Below the pieces are notes generated by a model, which searched no databases, was not told where the DNA came from, and saw only the letters and a program-made list of their open reading frames with translations. From positions 248,001 through 312,000 of the forward strand of contig JALRMH010000028.1 of assembly GCA_026119935.1 (NCBI GenBank): 64,000 bases of DNA, written 5' to 3'. Position numbers and translations under genes: made by a program. Shown piece after piece: positions 24,119 to 34,133 of this stretch. Origin of the DNA: Endothia cerciana (taxonomy: Eukaryota > Ascomycota > Sordariomycetes > Diaporthales > Cryphonectriaceae). How positions within the stretch are numbered: the first letter of the stretch is position 1; each line of letters starts with the position of its first letter.

Positions 24119-24132
24119 GGGGGGGGGGGGGG
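24119..24132. repeat. Poly-G run of 14
   Basis: An uninterrupted run of 14 G. Similar C or G runs recur at about 24949, 26041 and 29194. Confidence 0.9.
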
Positions 24133-24650
24133 ACATCTACTAGGTGGCTGCTATTTGATGGATATACCCAAGCCCGATAATTCAACCTGTCCATAGACAG
24201 GAGATATAGAATTGACAAGGTCCTCCACCTCACACGGCCCCTTTCCTGTCATGGTCTCCCTGTGACTGATGTCCTGCCCAACGTACACGTTTGCGGCTGG
24301 CCCCTCCTGCTGCCCACCCAAGGCGGGGAGGCATCACGGCCACGGCTGCCGACGAAAGTAACGCACAGTCTGTCGTGTCTTGTCCGCAGCGGGCCCAAAC
24401 TTTTCGGAAACGCGTTTTGAAAGGAAAAAAGCGTCGGGACCATGCGCGCGACTCAAAACCACACAATCACTAACAGATGCCTATTAGATTTCTTCAGCAG
24501 CTGCAGGGGGGGGTCTACGGTATTGAGTAATGGTCACACCCACCCACCCCCCTTCCCCCGATGCAAGCGCCGATCCATCTGGTGTCGGAGATTCCGAGCC
24601 GGCGCAATCTTCCCCCCTGGCAGTTTTTAAGCCACCCCATCTGAGGTCGT

Positions 24651-24728
24651 ACGGACGGACGGACGGACGGTCGGTCGGACGGACGGTCGGTCGGGGAGGC
24701 CGGGGGGGGCCGGGGGGGCCGGGGGGGA
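24651..24728. repeat. (GGAC)n/(GGTC)n array running into G-runs
   Basis: Alternating blocks of GGAC and GGTC units lead into three C-C-separated runs of seven to eight G. The G-rich part meets the simple pattern for a G-quadruplex. Confidence 0.85.
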
Positions 24729-24840
24729 TGGGAGAGCTTATTTCAGCAGCCAGGGCGGGCGGCGGGCGCAAGATGGCGGACGGGCGAGATGCGCGTCCGT
24801 GATGGGTCCTTGTGGTCCGCCGATGTCTGGCTCATTGACC

Positions 24841-24888
24841 GACTGACTGGCTGACTGACTGACTGACTGTCTGACTGACTGACTGATT
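24841..24888. repeat. (GACT)n microsatellite
   Basis: About twelve imperfect GACT units with single-base variants (GACTGG, GTCT). Confidence 0.9.
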
Positions 24889-24999
24889 GGGGGTGGGCGT
24901 CGCGACAGGGGCGGTCGGCTGAATGATGACTTTCTCCCCCAACCCCCCCCCCCCTTGCCCGTCCGGATCGGTCAGGGTGCGGTTGAGGGAGAGAATGAA

Positions 25000-25033
25000 G
25001 GGGGGAAGGGGAGGGGAGGGGAGGGGAGGGGAG
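25000..25033. repeat. (GGGGA)n purine repeat
   Basis: Six near-perfect GGGGA units. Runs of four G separated by one A form a canonical G-quadruplex pattern. Confidence 0.85.
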
Positions 25034-25083
25034 AGAAGGGACTTGCGAACTGCGGTTGAGGTGTAAGATGGAGAGCCATGTGT

Positions 25084-25085
<2 letters not shown>

Positions 25086-25138
<53 letters not shown>

Positions 25139-25141
25139 CGC
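25086..25141. repeat. (GT)n(CG)n microsatellite
   Basis: About 22 GT units are followed by about five CG units. Alternating purine-pyrimidine DNA of this kind can adopt Z-form. Confidence 0.92.
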
Positions 25142-27686
25142 GGGCGTGTGGCTGCTTCCCACCCAGTAATTTACGGTGCCGGGTCCGTCGGAGGTCGACA
25201 GGGGGAAGCGTAAAAGTGAGACAGGACGATGGATGGCTGACCCGGTCGTCTGGTTCGGAGGCTGAAGGCTGACAAGGGTCTTAATTCAGCCGCAGGGGGG
25301 TTGAAAAGTGCAGTTTTTGATGAGGGCTGGAGATGGGGTTGCACCGACAGGGGGGCTCGACGAAAAGCTACCACCCCTACCACCGGGGAGATATCCCCTG
25401 CGAGCAGAGCAGACCACGCATCTGAGGAAAAAATAACCCGTAGGTCTTAAGCCCGTGAAGGTCGATCGATGGTGGGCGCCTGGGCCAGAAGAATATACTG
25501 AGGTAGAACGGTGATATATGGATCTTGCCCGGGAGGCGTTTGCCATTATGTGACATTTCTCCGGAACTTTGCATGACTATAATTTGAAAAAAAGGGCTCG
25601 GTCCTGAAATCACCGTGGGAAAGGGTTCAGGGCTCATAGATTACAAAGATATTGGTTTCCAACATGTATAGACCAAAGCGTAACCTGTAGTGGGTAATGT
25701 GGTCTACTTATAATCATCGTGAGGTCCATGACAACACAGGCGGTCAAGGTGATCCTTGACTTTCTTTCTGGATATGTATTGAGCCTGGCCATCGAGAGAC
25801 GTTATTCAGGGTTTCCATCCAACGCCCACAGTCTAAGCTGTGCCGCCCAACAGGGACGAGTATTAGATACTTGGCCGTGGCCATATATCATGGACTAGAT
25901 CACTGTATGGCTCCCCTTCTTCTTTTCCCCTTTCTTCTTTCTGCTTCTTTACAAAGCCCTTGCTTGACATAAGGTTTCTCGATAGAAATGCATTTCGATA
26001 GTAATGGTGCCGAGTTGGTATCTATAGCATGGCAGCCATCCCCCCCCCCCCCCTCAACAGCTGGAGGACGGACTGGGTATCTGCTCAAGATGCTATAGCT
26101 ACGGGCGAGAAAAGATAGAATGTGGTCGGGGTCTCGTGGATGAGGGCAAGTGCAGAGGTGCTACACCAAGCACACACAAGTTGGCCATTTACCGCACGCC
26201 GAAGCTCCTGAGGCCCTTCTGCCAGAGACTTGGACTCTGAAAACTCAACTATTATCCCACATGACCAACCGCGGTTGCATGGATATTTGCCCACAGGTCC
26301 AACCCCGGCGGAGCCTCCAGAGTTGTGTGCCGAGCTGTAATATAGCACCGCTCAAACGGATACCACTAGCACGTACGGCCATATCTACGGGAAGCAAGCG
26401 ATCCCGCCCGCTCTCGCCTGTCTAAACTCGTAAGGAAAGGGGTTGTTTACCTCTCTAGTTGTTATCAGAGTCCACCTCACTCTTCTGAGTTTTAAGGCCT
26501 TCATGACGGTTCCCCAACGTTATATAAACGCACCGAGGCTTCAGGCCGGGTCAGGCCAAGGATTGGGGCCATGCTAGACTCGTCCCCTGCTGGCCTTTGG
26601 CGCCTAGCCCTGGAGGCGCCCATCTGGGATATGCCCAGCAATAAGAACAAGAATCGGAGAGGGCGAAGGGTTACTTCCATCCATTCCAGCCCCCCTCGAC
26701 GCAACATCATGTACTGGTCAGCCTGTCTAGACGGCTGTCCACCAGATAAACCAGCACGACACGCGATGCAAGTGCGACAGGTGGGCTCAGCAGGCTGTCC
26801 AAGCATAAAGTACCGTAGCAGAGAACTAGTGTACACCCTCCTCCTCCTTGTCCCTACCCTTTTTTCTTTCTTATCCGGGGTTCATTCCTTCGCCTGTCAC
26901 TGCACTCACGCTGGCACTCTGGTCACCGCTCAGCTCTTACAACCTGGACATCATGTCCTCCGACCGCCGTACGAGGTTGCACCAGGATGGGCTGCGTGAA
27001 ATCGAACCTTGAGATACCGACAAAGCCCCCTCGTATATGATGGCCGGGTGTAAGCGGTTTAGTAAATAGTACAGCACTACAGACCGCCTTATACGCTTGT
27101 TGGGCTCAAAACTCCCAGAACTTGTTGTTCATTTCCCTATTTAAAAACGGTATAGAATATCATAAATGGATTTAATAGCTATATTAAATGTATTATAGCA
27201 GAGGTCGAAGTCCCTTTTGACGGCTTAGACGACCGGCGCGGAAGGGCGGCCAACTATCAAACCACTACTGCAAGGTGAATATGATTCCAAATGTCCGACG
27301 ACGACATTACCCAGTAGTGGCAGTGTCCATGGCCATCCACAGCTTTGTCAGATTGTGGATTAATAGATAGCCCGCCCGCCAAGACGATACACGATGCATT
27401 AGTCACGTCTGAAGGGAGCTTCATTGGTTTCCGAGACTCTCCTGGACCAAGGTGAGGGGGCTGCAGCATAGGAGCATTGCAACTCTGCCATGGTGACGAA
27501 GCGATGAGGATAAATTCCAAGGCTATCATGGCGACCCAACAGATCCTGTATTGGATATTTAATGAAGCATCTACCTCGGACTGTTGTCAATATGTCCCGC
27601 ATGCCTTCAAGAGAAAACAAAATCCTCAATATCATCGAAACCTCTCCACACCCTGAAACCACCAGCGTATCATAGCCAACACCATC

Positions 27687-28261
27687 ATGGCCGCCGAGGC
27701 TAAGCCCCAGTTCCCACTTGCCAATCAGACCCAGGACGGCTGGACGACAGAAGACGAAGCAACGGCCACTTGTTTCTGTGGCGCCGTACAACTTGTATTT
27801 GTGAGTCCGCGACCGCCCACTCCAGGATATCTATGTTTCGGTGGTACAAAACTCACATCGTCCCTCAGCCGACCCAAGGCCCCGGACTAGTCAAGACCTT
27901 CGTCTGCCACTGCGCCGACTGCCACAAGATCACTGCCTCCATGTTTGCCTCGAACTTCGTCGTCGACGACGCCTACCTGAAGCACCTCCGCGGCCAGGAC
28001 AACCTCAAGACCTGGAGCCAGAGTAAGACCGTCGCATCGGGCAACACGATGACCAACTACTTCTGCTCGACGTGCGGCACGCTAATGTACCGCGTGTCGT
28101 CCGGGTTTCCGGGGATGAGCATCACGCGCATCGGGACGATTGATGACTTCCACCTGATCGAGAACAAGCTGGCGCCGAAGATCGAGCAGTTCGTCAAGTC
28201 GAGGGTGAGCTGGCTTTCGGATGTGAAGGGGGCGACGCAGTTCGAGAATTCCAGGCTCTGA
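27687..28261 (+). CDS. GFA/CENP-V family zinc protein
   Basis: Two exons, 27687-27800 and 27869-28261, flank a 68-nt intron (27801-27868; GTGAGT...CTCAG) and give 168 residues. The fold belongs to the glutathione-dependent formaldehyde-activating (GFA)/CENP-V family, beta-sheet proteins that bind two zinc ions. All ligands expected for that family are visible: Cys29-x-Cys31, Cys51-x-Cys53-x2-Cys56 (CHCADC), and Cys104-x2-Cys107 (CSTC). Other hallmarks are KITASMFASNF, ASGNTMTNYFC and GFPGMSITRIGTIDD. The protein has the usual length and no extra domains. Most fungal members have no proven substrate, so a catalytic role with S-hydroxymethyl-glutathione is only a family-level guess. It stands alone, with no metabolic neighbours. 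Confidence 0.9.
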
Positions 28262-29145
28262 GGGGACTGCCACGATGGCTTCCCCTGCAGGCCCTGGCGT
28301 GAGCGTCGTGGGCCGTGTGCGAGTGGCGGATGTAGCAGGTGAACTGAGTCTGAGCGGTCCTTTAGTTTGAGATCGTAATCTACGATATGTCTCGTACAGG
28401 AATAGTTCGAATGCCATGGTACAGAGGGGTTTCTGCCCTTGTCAAAGATGCGAATTTGCAGCCGTGCCCTTCACGATGATTCTCTATCATGCTTCGGTTC
28501 CAATTGTGACGCCTGACCTGGCTGAGTATATGTACTTGACCGTCGCAGGTTCTTTACCCTTCACTCCGGCACAATGGAGCTCATTTCTGAACCACCTCAC
28601 TGTATCTGCCCACAAAGAGCTGTTGCTACCGTCCAGGCAGTAATTCGCCTATCAAAACCTAGCCCAACGCAACCTGGCCTCCTCCGTCCGCAGCTTGACC
28701 AACGACCACACCTTCGGCAGCGGATTTCGAGAAAGGATTACATAAGAGCACCTATACGTAATCCCAACTCTCGCATACTTTATGTGTAAGGTGCTTACCG
28801 GGTTATGTTTACAGCTGCTAAAAGATAAAGTCATTTGTATCCAGAAGCCCTCGCCGACGACTGTATTGGTTCCTTGTCGACGTCTGGATCGTGGCGTTTG
28901 GTCTCATCAAAGCACTACTAACTAGTGATCGCGCCTGGCGATAAAGTTGCCTTCCTTCATTCTCATTCCTGTAAGGACGCTTTTCTTACTCTCCAGCCCC
29001 TAAGAACTCAGGTCCACCCATTGCTGCGATATTGCTTGATGCGGCAGACGGCATTTCTCCGACTCTGTTCCACCTGGACACGCTCTACACCTGGTCAGAT
29101 TCCTAGCACGACAGTCTGACATTTGGAATTGCTAAAAAAACAAAC

Positions 29146-29186
<41 letters not shown>

Positions 29187-29984
29187 CTACCCACCCCCCC
29201 CCCCCCGGGGCAAAAACAAAAGACCACCACCTCTGCCGTGGGTAGCGCTCCGGGGGGGTTATAATGCCAGTACGATGCCACTGATTTGTGTCATACCTCG
29301 TTAACCTCGCATAAACTTTCCCTTTTTCTAAAATCCAAAATTCTGTAACGTCCTCGATACTGAAGAAATACTAGGATCCGCTTGTCACGGGACTCAGCAG
29401 CACAAACACCATTATTATGAGATTATTGGAGGGGGGGGCCCGCTGGGCCTCTATCTAGGTATGTGTGCCGGTGATCAGGACAGTGCCAAGCGGAAGGCCA
29501 TACATCCAAGCCGTCAACACGGCAGCATACTCAGATAGAACTTTCGCCTAGGATTACACAAATTCAGACTCTTCTGTGGATTGGTTATCTCCCAACTCCA
29601 TGTTCGCCCAATTTTTTTTTTCCATTTTTTTATAACTCAGCACTGCTGTATAAGGTCCTTCCGCCCCACCAGTATTACCAACGCCATCGTATCCCTTCTT
29701 AAGTGCTTACTCGCCTCCGCTGCTCCTAAATTATTGTATCTCCCTAGGGATAATAGCTAGCGAACTATTGGATAGTCAAGCTGCTTATAGCTGCGCATGA
29801 CTACACTTATGGCTATAGCGAGTGAGAACGTTGAAACCCAAAGTAGACGAACCTTTACATCTAGCCCAAACTCCCAATTAGGTGCTTTGGCTCTGCGATA
29901 CACACGAAGGTTTCTAGACAAGAAGCGAAACCATATAGTTCGAAGTCAGATCCAGCAGGTTGTTCGGTCAACCCAGATGCCCAC
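28262..29984. other. AT-richer intergenic region
   Basis: No gene was recognised. Base composition is lower in GC than the rest of the window, with T-runs near 29609-29630. A GA microsatellite and C-run sit at 29147-29206. The drop in GC next to a broken gene at 30 kb could mark an old repeat degraded by RIP, but no element ends or transposase motifs are visible. Confidence 0.4.
29147..29206. repeat. (GA)n microsatellite plus C13 run
   Basis: About 17 AG units (29147-29181) are followed, after a short spacer, by 13 C (29194-29206). Confidence 0.9.
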
Positions 29985-30740
29985 TCAGATAATCTCCTCC
30001 ACAACTGTCAAGTCTCTGGCATCCAAGTTATCCAGCATATAGTCGTAGTCCTCCTCATCTTCCTCGCGAATGTCACGCACTATCAAAGTAGGGCCTCTAA
30101 AGTCAGCCTGCTCTTCCCACAAGGTTACATTTCTTGGTCGCACCACCACTACTCGGGCCATTTCGCCAAAGAGCATTCGCACTGCACTTCTGATCATAGT
30201 ATTTGGGACCAGTCGTCCCGGCGAAGTCAACTCAAACGAGTAGGTATTCCCTCCACAGCCAGCAGCGCTCCTGTACAAGGTATTGATGACACCGCCCTGC
30301 TTTCGGTCTTCTGCGGCCAGCACGCAGCTGTTCCCGCGGGTGGAGGATTTCGAGTCGGGGGTCGTCGAGGCGAAGGGGTACTCGTCGCACTGACAAGCGG
30401 CAGGGTGGTTCTTTCTTGGTCGAGCAACTGTTCCCGCCCGATGCGATACAGCCTGCCTGGTGACGCCGGTCTCGCTTTACAGAGGCTGCGGCCCTATCGT
30501 AGGCAACGCTGCGCCAATCTTCATGGCAGCAGGCACATAAATAGAGCATGAGGGCAGCCACACTTGTCATCTGTTTCAAGATCGGGACCTGAATGATAAC
30601 AGGATCGTGAGATGGAAAGGTATACCATAGTACATGTTGGTACACAGACCCGCCATGCCCGAGTCGCACTGGAAAACCATAGTTTTCGTGGTGGCGGAGG
30701 CCGTAGAGATGAGGCAAGAGAGGAAGTAGACCGTCTTCAT
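29985..30740 (-). pseudogene. NucA/NucB-type secreted nuclease, apparently frameshifted
   Basis: The ATG at 30740 opens a clear signal peptide, MKTVYFLSCLISTASA, followed by a Cys-bearing segment with CDSGMAGLCTNMYYG. A likely intron at 30519-30625 (GTATAC...GAAG; the AAG acceptor is weak) leads to WRSVAYDRAAASVKRDRRHQ, then AGC, a short Cys-containing loop and KKEPPC. The next expected motif, CDEYPFAST, is present but one reading phase away, with the break near 30390-30405. The second phase then stays open to a stop at 29985 (NSCVLAAEDRKQGGVINTL and an acidic tail). The RR-x-AGC, Cys loop, CDEYPFAS and QGG order is that of fungal NucA/NucB deoxyribonuclease-like proteins. No intron that I could place repairs the phase. 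It may be a pseudogene, a sequencing indel or an unusual intron. Family assignment is from memory. Confidence 0.62.
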
Positions 30741-31633
30741 TTTGATGCTGGGAGTGTGCTATACTCCTGAGATGTGTTGTATCGGTTGGGGAGATCCCTT
30801 TGGAGGTTCAAGGCCATTATACACAGCGCTTCGCGGGTCGGCAACGCGGCCTCATCCGTGGTGATGTCGGGAATCACGGGGAGTGTCCAAGAGGTGGAAC
30901 TGCCAACCTTCTTCGTCAGCCTGACGTTCATGATACCCAATCTATTGTTGAAACTTGGGCGACTGCTTGCTGAATCACATATAGAAACCTTATACATGCC
31001 GCATGTCGATTGTAGCGCAAGATCACGGTGGATTTATCAGACAAGCATGACAATATAGTTGGCTCTATAACAGGCCTCAACTGCTCAGATGGCTTCTAGG
31101 GCACGACCCGGTACCAACTCAGGTCATTAGGACTTAGAACATCCCTACAAAACTCATCATCTTTCGTAAGGGCGTTTCAATAATTTTAGACCAAGATTTG
31201 GGGGTGGGTGCTTCAACTGCTTTATTGATTCGGCCAGGTTGTTAGTAATGAACCTCATGACAACCCTTATGCTATATAAGATCCAGGAGATCGACCACAC
31301 CCGCCGCTTAATAACAGGCCGGTTTATATTTATAATCTCGGTTGCCATAAAATTGCGTGAGATCCATGGATGCTAAATGAATATTCGGCTTCATAGAACG
31401 CAAGGTCGCGTTCCTCAGAACCAACCCAGAGTGTGTGGAAAAGAACACGCTTCTAAACCCTAACCCTGGTTGATATGCATACTTAAACCACGTTTTCGAG
31501 CTTATTTCAGATATTCCTTTTGTCTGAATAATCCAATCCATTCTTTCTATGCCCACAGAGCCTCTATTTCCTCACCGAGTGGGGTCTGCCGCGGTGACAG
31601 CCCCGTAAGCACTGAGTTTGCCAACTGAGAACT
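30741..31633. other. Intergenic, nothing certain
   Basis: The upstream side of the nuclease gene holds a minus-strand open frame of 86 codons (30737-30997) with an ATG but no family motif. It ends just inside the nuclease start and may be leader sequence. At 31457-31469 there are two CCCTAA-type units, too few to call a telomere relic. Confidence 0.45.
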
Positions 31634-31653
31634 GGAGGCGCGCTCGCGCCTCC
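31634..31653. repeat. Perfect inverted repeat in promoter
   Basis: GGAGGCGC and its exact reverse complement GCGCCTCC flank a four-base GCTC spacer, 178 bases before the ATG of the 522-residue gene. It could be a binding site for a dimeric zinc-cluster factor or a hairpin; function is unproven. Confidence 0.6.
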
Positions 31654-31721
31654 TTGTTTGCTGTTAAAGGGCGGCTAAAACCAGGGCTCCTGGGACCCAC
31701 GCCACTCGTCTTCGATCTCAC

Positions 31722-31729
31722 TATACAAA
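31722..31729 (+). promoter_or_regulatory. TATA-like box
   Basis: TATACAAA lies 109 bases upstream of the ATG at 31831, followed by an ordinary short leader. Confidence 0.4.
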
Positions 31730-31830
31730 AGAATATAGAGGCACCATCATAACCTAGCTTCTGCCACCCTTCAGCCTCGAAAGATTCTTCTCCCGCTTTC
31801 CCCAACGACAACCTAGAGACTAAAGCAATC

Positions 31831-33399
31831 ATGGATCTCTCTCTTCCGGATACAGCACCTACAATGGCCCAGTATCATCATCAATCCGGCACAACCCACC
31901 CAACGGCTCTTTACACCCTCATTGACCTATCTGACTCCGAGCTCGAGGAAGTACTGGTGGAGTGCGAGGCTGAGTGCATCGCTACGGGCAACGCACCAGG
32001 CCAAAGCGTTCGTCTTGCGCCTCAGCCGAGGTTCGACGGCCTGCCACTACGCGCGGTCTTTGATTACCACCTCGAGCTCCTCTTACGAGAGCCTTACGAG
32101 TATTGGTACTTTATTGCAATCATCGACAAGGACTGGAAGAATAATGGTGTTCTTCTCGTAACGCTGGATGATGATGACCTAGAGTGCAAAGTGGATTCTT
32201 TCCGTATCAAGGCCAGAGATTCCGGCCTTTCCGTCCTCAATCTGCGGATTGGCAATTCCGACTGGGAGGGTGAGAAAGAGGCCTACGAGCTTGCGGTTGA
32301 TGAGGACGACGGAGACGATAGCGATGGAGGCAATGGCGATGACGGGGCCAACGACGATGATGGCAACAACAGCTCCGACCGCTATGGAGGCCCTCCTGCG
32401 CCTAAGAAGAACATCCCTCTTAAGTACTACGTCCCAGTTTATATCCACTCTGCCCTATCCTCAGATGATGTCGTCGCCCATCTCGAGCCAAGCTTCGCCA
32501 TAAAAGCCAAGGACGACCTCGCTCTGCGTGTTCAAGCGTCTCTCACCCCGGGCGAGGAACAATCCCTCGATCTCCGGCCCTCCTCCCTACCGACGAACTC
32601 ATCCCTCGTCTCCCGGGCGGCGTCCCTGCATCCCCTGCGCTGTGCGAAGAACCCCTGGCTGCACCAGACCTTGCTCCTTATCGTGGACACGCCCGATCCC
32701 GTCGAGTACGGCATGCTGATAGCGCGGTTGGACTGGGACGGCCTGATGGCGGCGCAGGCGGAGGAGCACCGCACGCCCGAGGCCCTCCGTGCCGTCGGCG
32801 ACTCGCTTGCCTCGCGGCCCATCTCAACCGTTCGTGTCCCGTATGCGTGCTACCAGGGCCTCCAGGAGCGGTACCTGATGCTTGCCAATGGCGATGCGGA
32901 GTGGCTGTCGGACGAGGTGCGCCGGAGACCTGCCTTTGTTGTCTTTGAGTATAATATCGGCAACAAATGGGGCTTTGTGGACCGGATGCTGGATCCCGGG
33001 GTGAACGAGAGGAAGCTCGGCGAGGAGAGGATCGTGCATGCGCCTAGGCACGGAGAGATGAGAGAGGACGGGATTGAGGAGCTCACCTGGAGTTATGACC
33101 AGGCTGTGAGGAGGTTTCCGTGGTGTTGTCGTGAGAGCAGGTTCGTAGAGGGCCTGGACCGGACCTTCTTCGTCTGCATAGACCGGGGTGACGTGAAGGA
33201 TGAGGGAGTGCTGCTGGTGAGGCATGACTGGGACGGTCAAGTATGGAAGCGGGCCAGGTCGGAGCTGGAAGAACTCGGAACGGTGGGAGTAAAAAGCACG
33301 AGAGTCCCGGTCAAGGAGGCGTTGGCCCTCTTGGAGAAAGGCAGGGTCGGGAACACTGAGGGTATGGGCCGGGAGCTTGTAGACTTCCTCCGTAACTGA
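31831..33399 (+). CDS. Unrecognised acidic protein with internal repeats
   Basis: A single open frame of 522 residues starts at ATG 31831 and ends at TGA 33397-33399. Its codon use is like its neighbours, so I take it as real. I do not recognise the family. Three segments look related. Residues 92-116 read YFIAIIDKDWKNNGVLLVTL followed by four Asp. Residues 279-304 hold LLLIVDTPDP with GMLIARLDWDG. Residues 444-469 hold RTFFVCIDRGD with GVLLVRHDWDG. The last two are each followed 25-35 residues later by RVP (335-337 and 491-493). A low-complexity Asp/Gly/Asn stretch fills 157-183. There is no signal peptide, membrane segment or catalytic motif that I can name. It may be an intracellular repeat protein of narrow distribution in fungi. 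Confidence 0.75.
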   Translation: MDLSLPDTAPTMAQYHHQSGTTHPTALYTLIDLSDSELEEVLVECEAECIATGNAPGQSVRLAPQPRFDGLPLRAVFDYHLELLLREPYEYWYFIAIIDKDWKNNGVLLVTLDDDDLECKVDSFRIKARDSGLSVLNLRIGNSDWEGEKEAYELAVDEDDGDDSDGGNGDDGANDDDGNNSSDRYGGPPAPKKNIPLKYYVPVYIHSALSSDDVVAHLEPSFAIKAKDDLALRVQASLTPGEEQSLDLRPSSLPTNSSLVSRAASLHPLRCAKNPWLHQTLLLIVDTPDPVEYGMLIARLDWDGLMAAQAEEHRTPEALRAVGDSLASRPISTVRVPYACYQGLQERYLMLANGDAEWLSDEVRRRPAFVVFEYNIGNKWGFVDRMLDPGVNERKLGEERIVHAPRHGEMREDGIEELTWSYDQAVRRFPWCCRESRFVEGLDRTFFVCIDRGDVKDEGVLLVRHDWDGQVWKRARSELEELGTVGVKSTRVPVKEALALLEKGRVGNTEGMGRELVDFLRN

Positions 33400-34133
33400 G
33401 GCTGTAGCCGCAACGGTGTGAAGCATCCATCCTAAGGCCCCAAGGAGGGTCTATCACAGTTTGCAGTTGATTGACACGGAAATTCAACCCCACTTAAACA
33501 AGGACCAGTTAATGTTACCCCGTGTGCAGTGGTCTTCACCAGAGCAGTCGTAGTATTGGATTTCAGGTACCATAAAACATAATATGTTGTGTTTTGTTTC
33601 TGTTGTAGGTGCGGGACCGGGCTAAGCAACCTTGCGCAACCGTCATCGTAACTCGTCGGGCTGCAAGAAGCTTCATCATGGCTTGATATGGATGGAAACG
33701 GGCCTGCTGAGCGGGGCTTGGCCAAACGGTGAGCTCCTGGCTGCAAGAGTGGGCCTGGCAGTACCCATACCGGTAGCTTGCAGTGCCTAAGAGAGCCCAA
33801 CCCGCGCCGCGGTCTTAGCGTTTCACGGCACGCCCTGATCCTCCGGCATCTTTCAAGGCCACACCCTCACGCTCTTCGTTACAGACCTCGCAAGCTATCG
33901 TATCCCAACGACCCATGCTCGTATGGATGAACTGCCTGCTAGTCCCATCCCATGCTGGTGATGTTTAGACCCGCAGATCGACCTCTGACGGAACGCCTTA
34001 TCCCTCTTCGTTATATCAAGGACCCCAGCACCTCCATCTCAACCACATTCGTCAGGCCTCTACAGCGGGGGTGTTCTTCCAGTCCGTCCAGAATGGCGAT
34101 AGCTGTAAGACGGCCTGCCTGTACAATGTCTCG
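33400..34133. other. Intergenic, no gene seen
   Basis: The 3' flank of the 522-residue gene and the upstream region of the NIT2-type gene. Small frames overlap on both strands and show no motif. Confidence 0.55.

Larger units (their letters stand above)
23497..27686. other. Repeat-dense intergenic region
   Basis: The first 300 bases are the SOK1 3' region, with T-rich and A-rich tracts near 23725-23765 that could serve 3'-end formation. From 24.1 to 25.2 kb the DNA is a chain of homopolymers and microsatellites. From 25.5 kb it becomes ordinary, moderately AT-richer sequence. No gene was recognised. Small frames at 26150-26425 and 26571-26999 have no family motif. Confidence 0.5.

Noticed and set aside
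27120..27240. AT-rich stretch suggesting a RIP-degraded transposon
   Set aside because: No terminal repeats, transposase remnants or target duplications could be seen; composition alone is not enough.
30737..30997. 86-codon minus-strand frame abutting the nuclease start
   Set aside because: Has an ATG but no recognised motif; more likely leader or chance.
31457..31469. CCCTAACCCT, a telomere-like unit
   Set aside because: Only about two units; too short to tell from chance and no subtelomeric features nearby.
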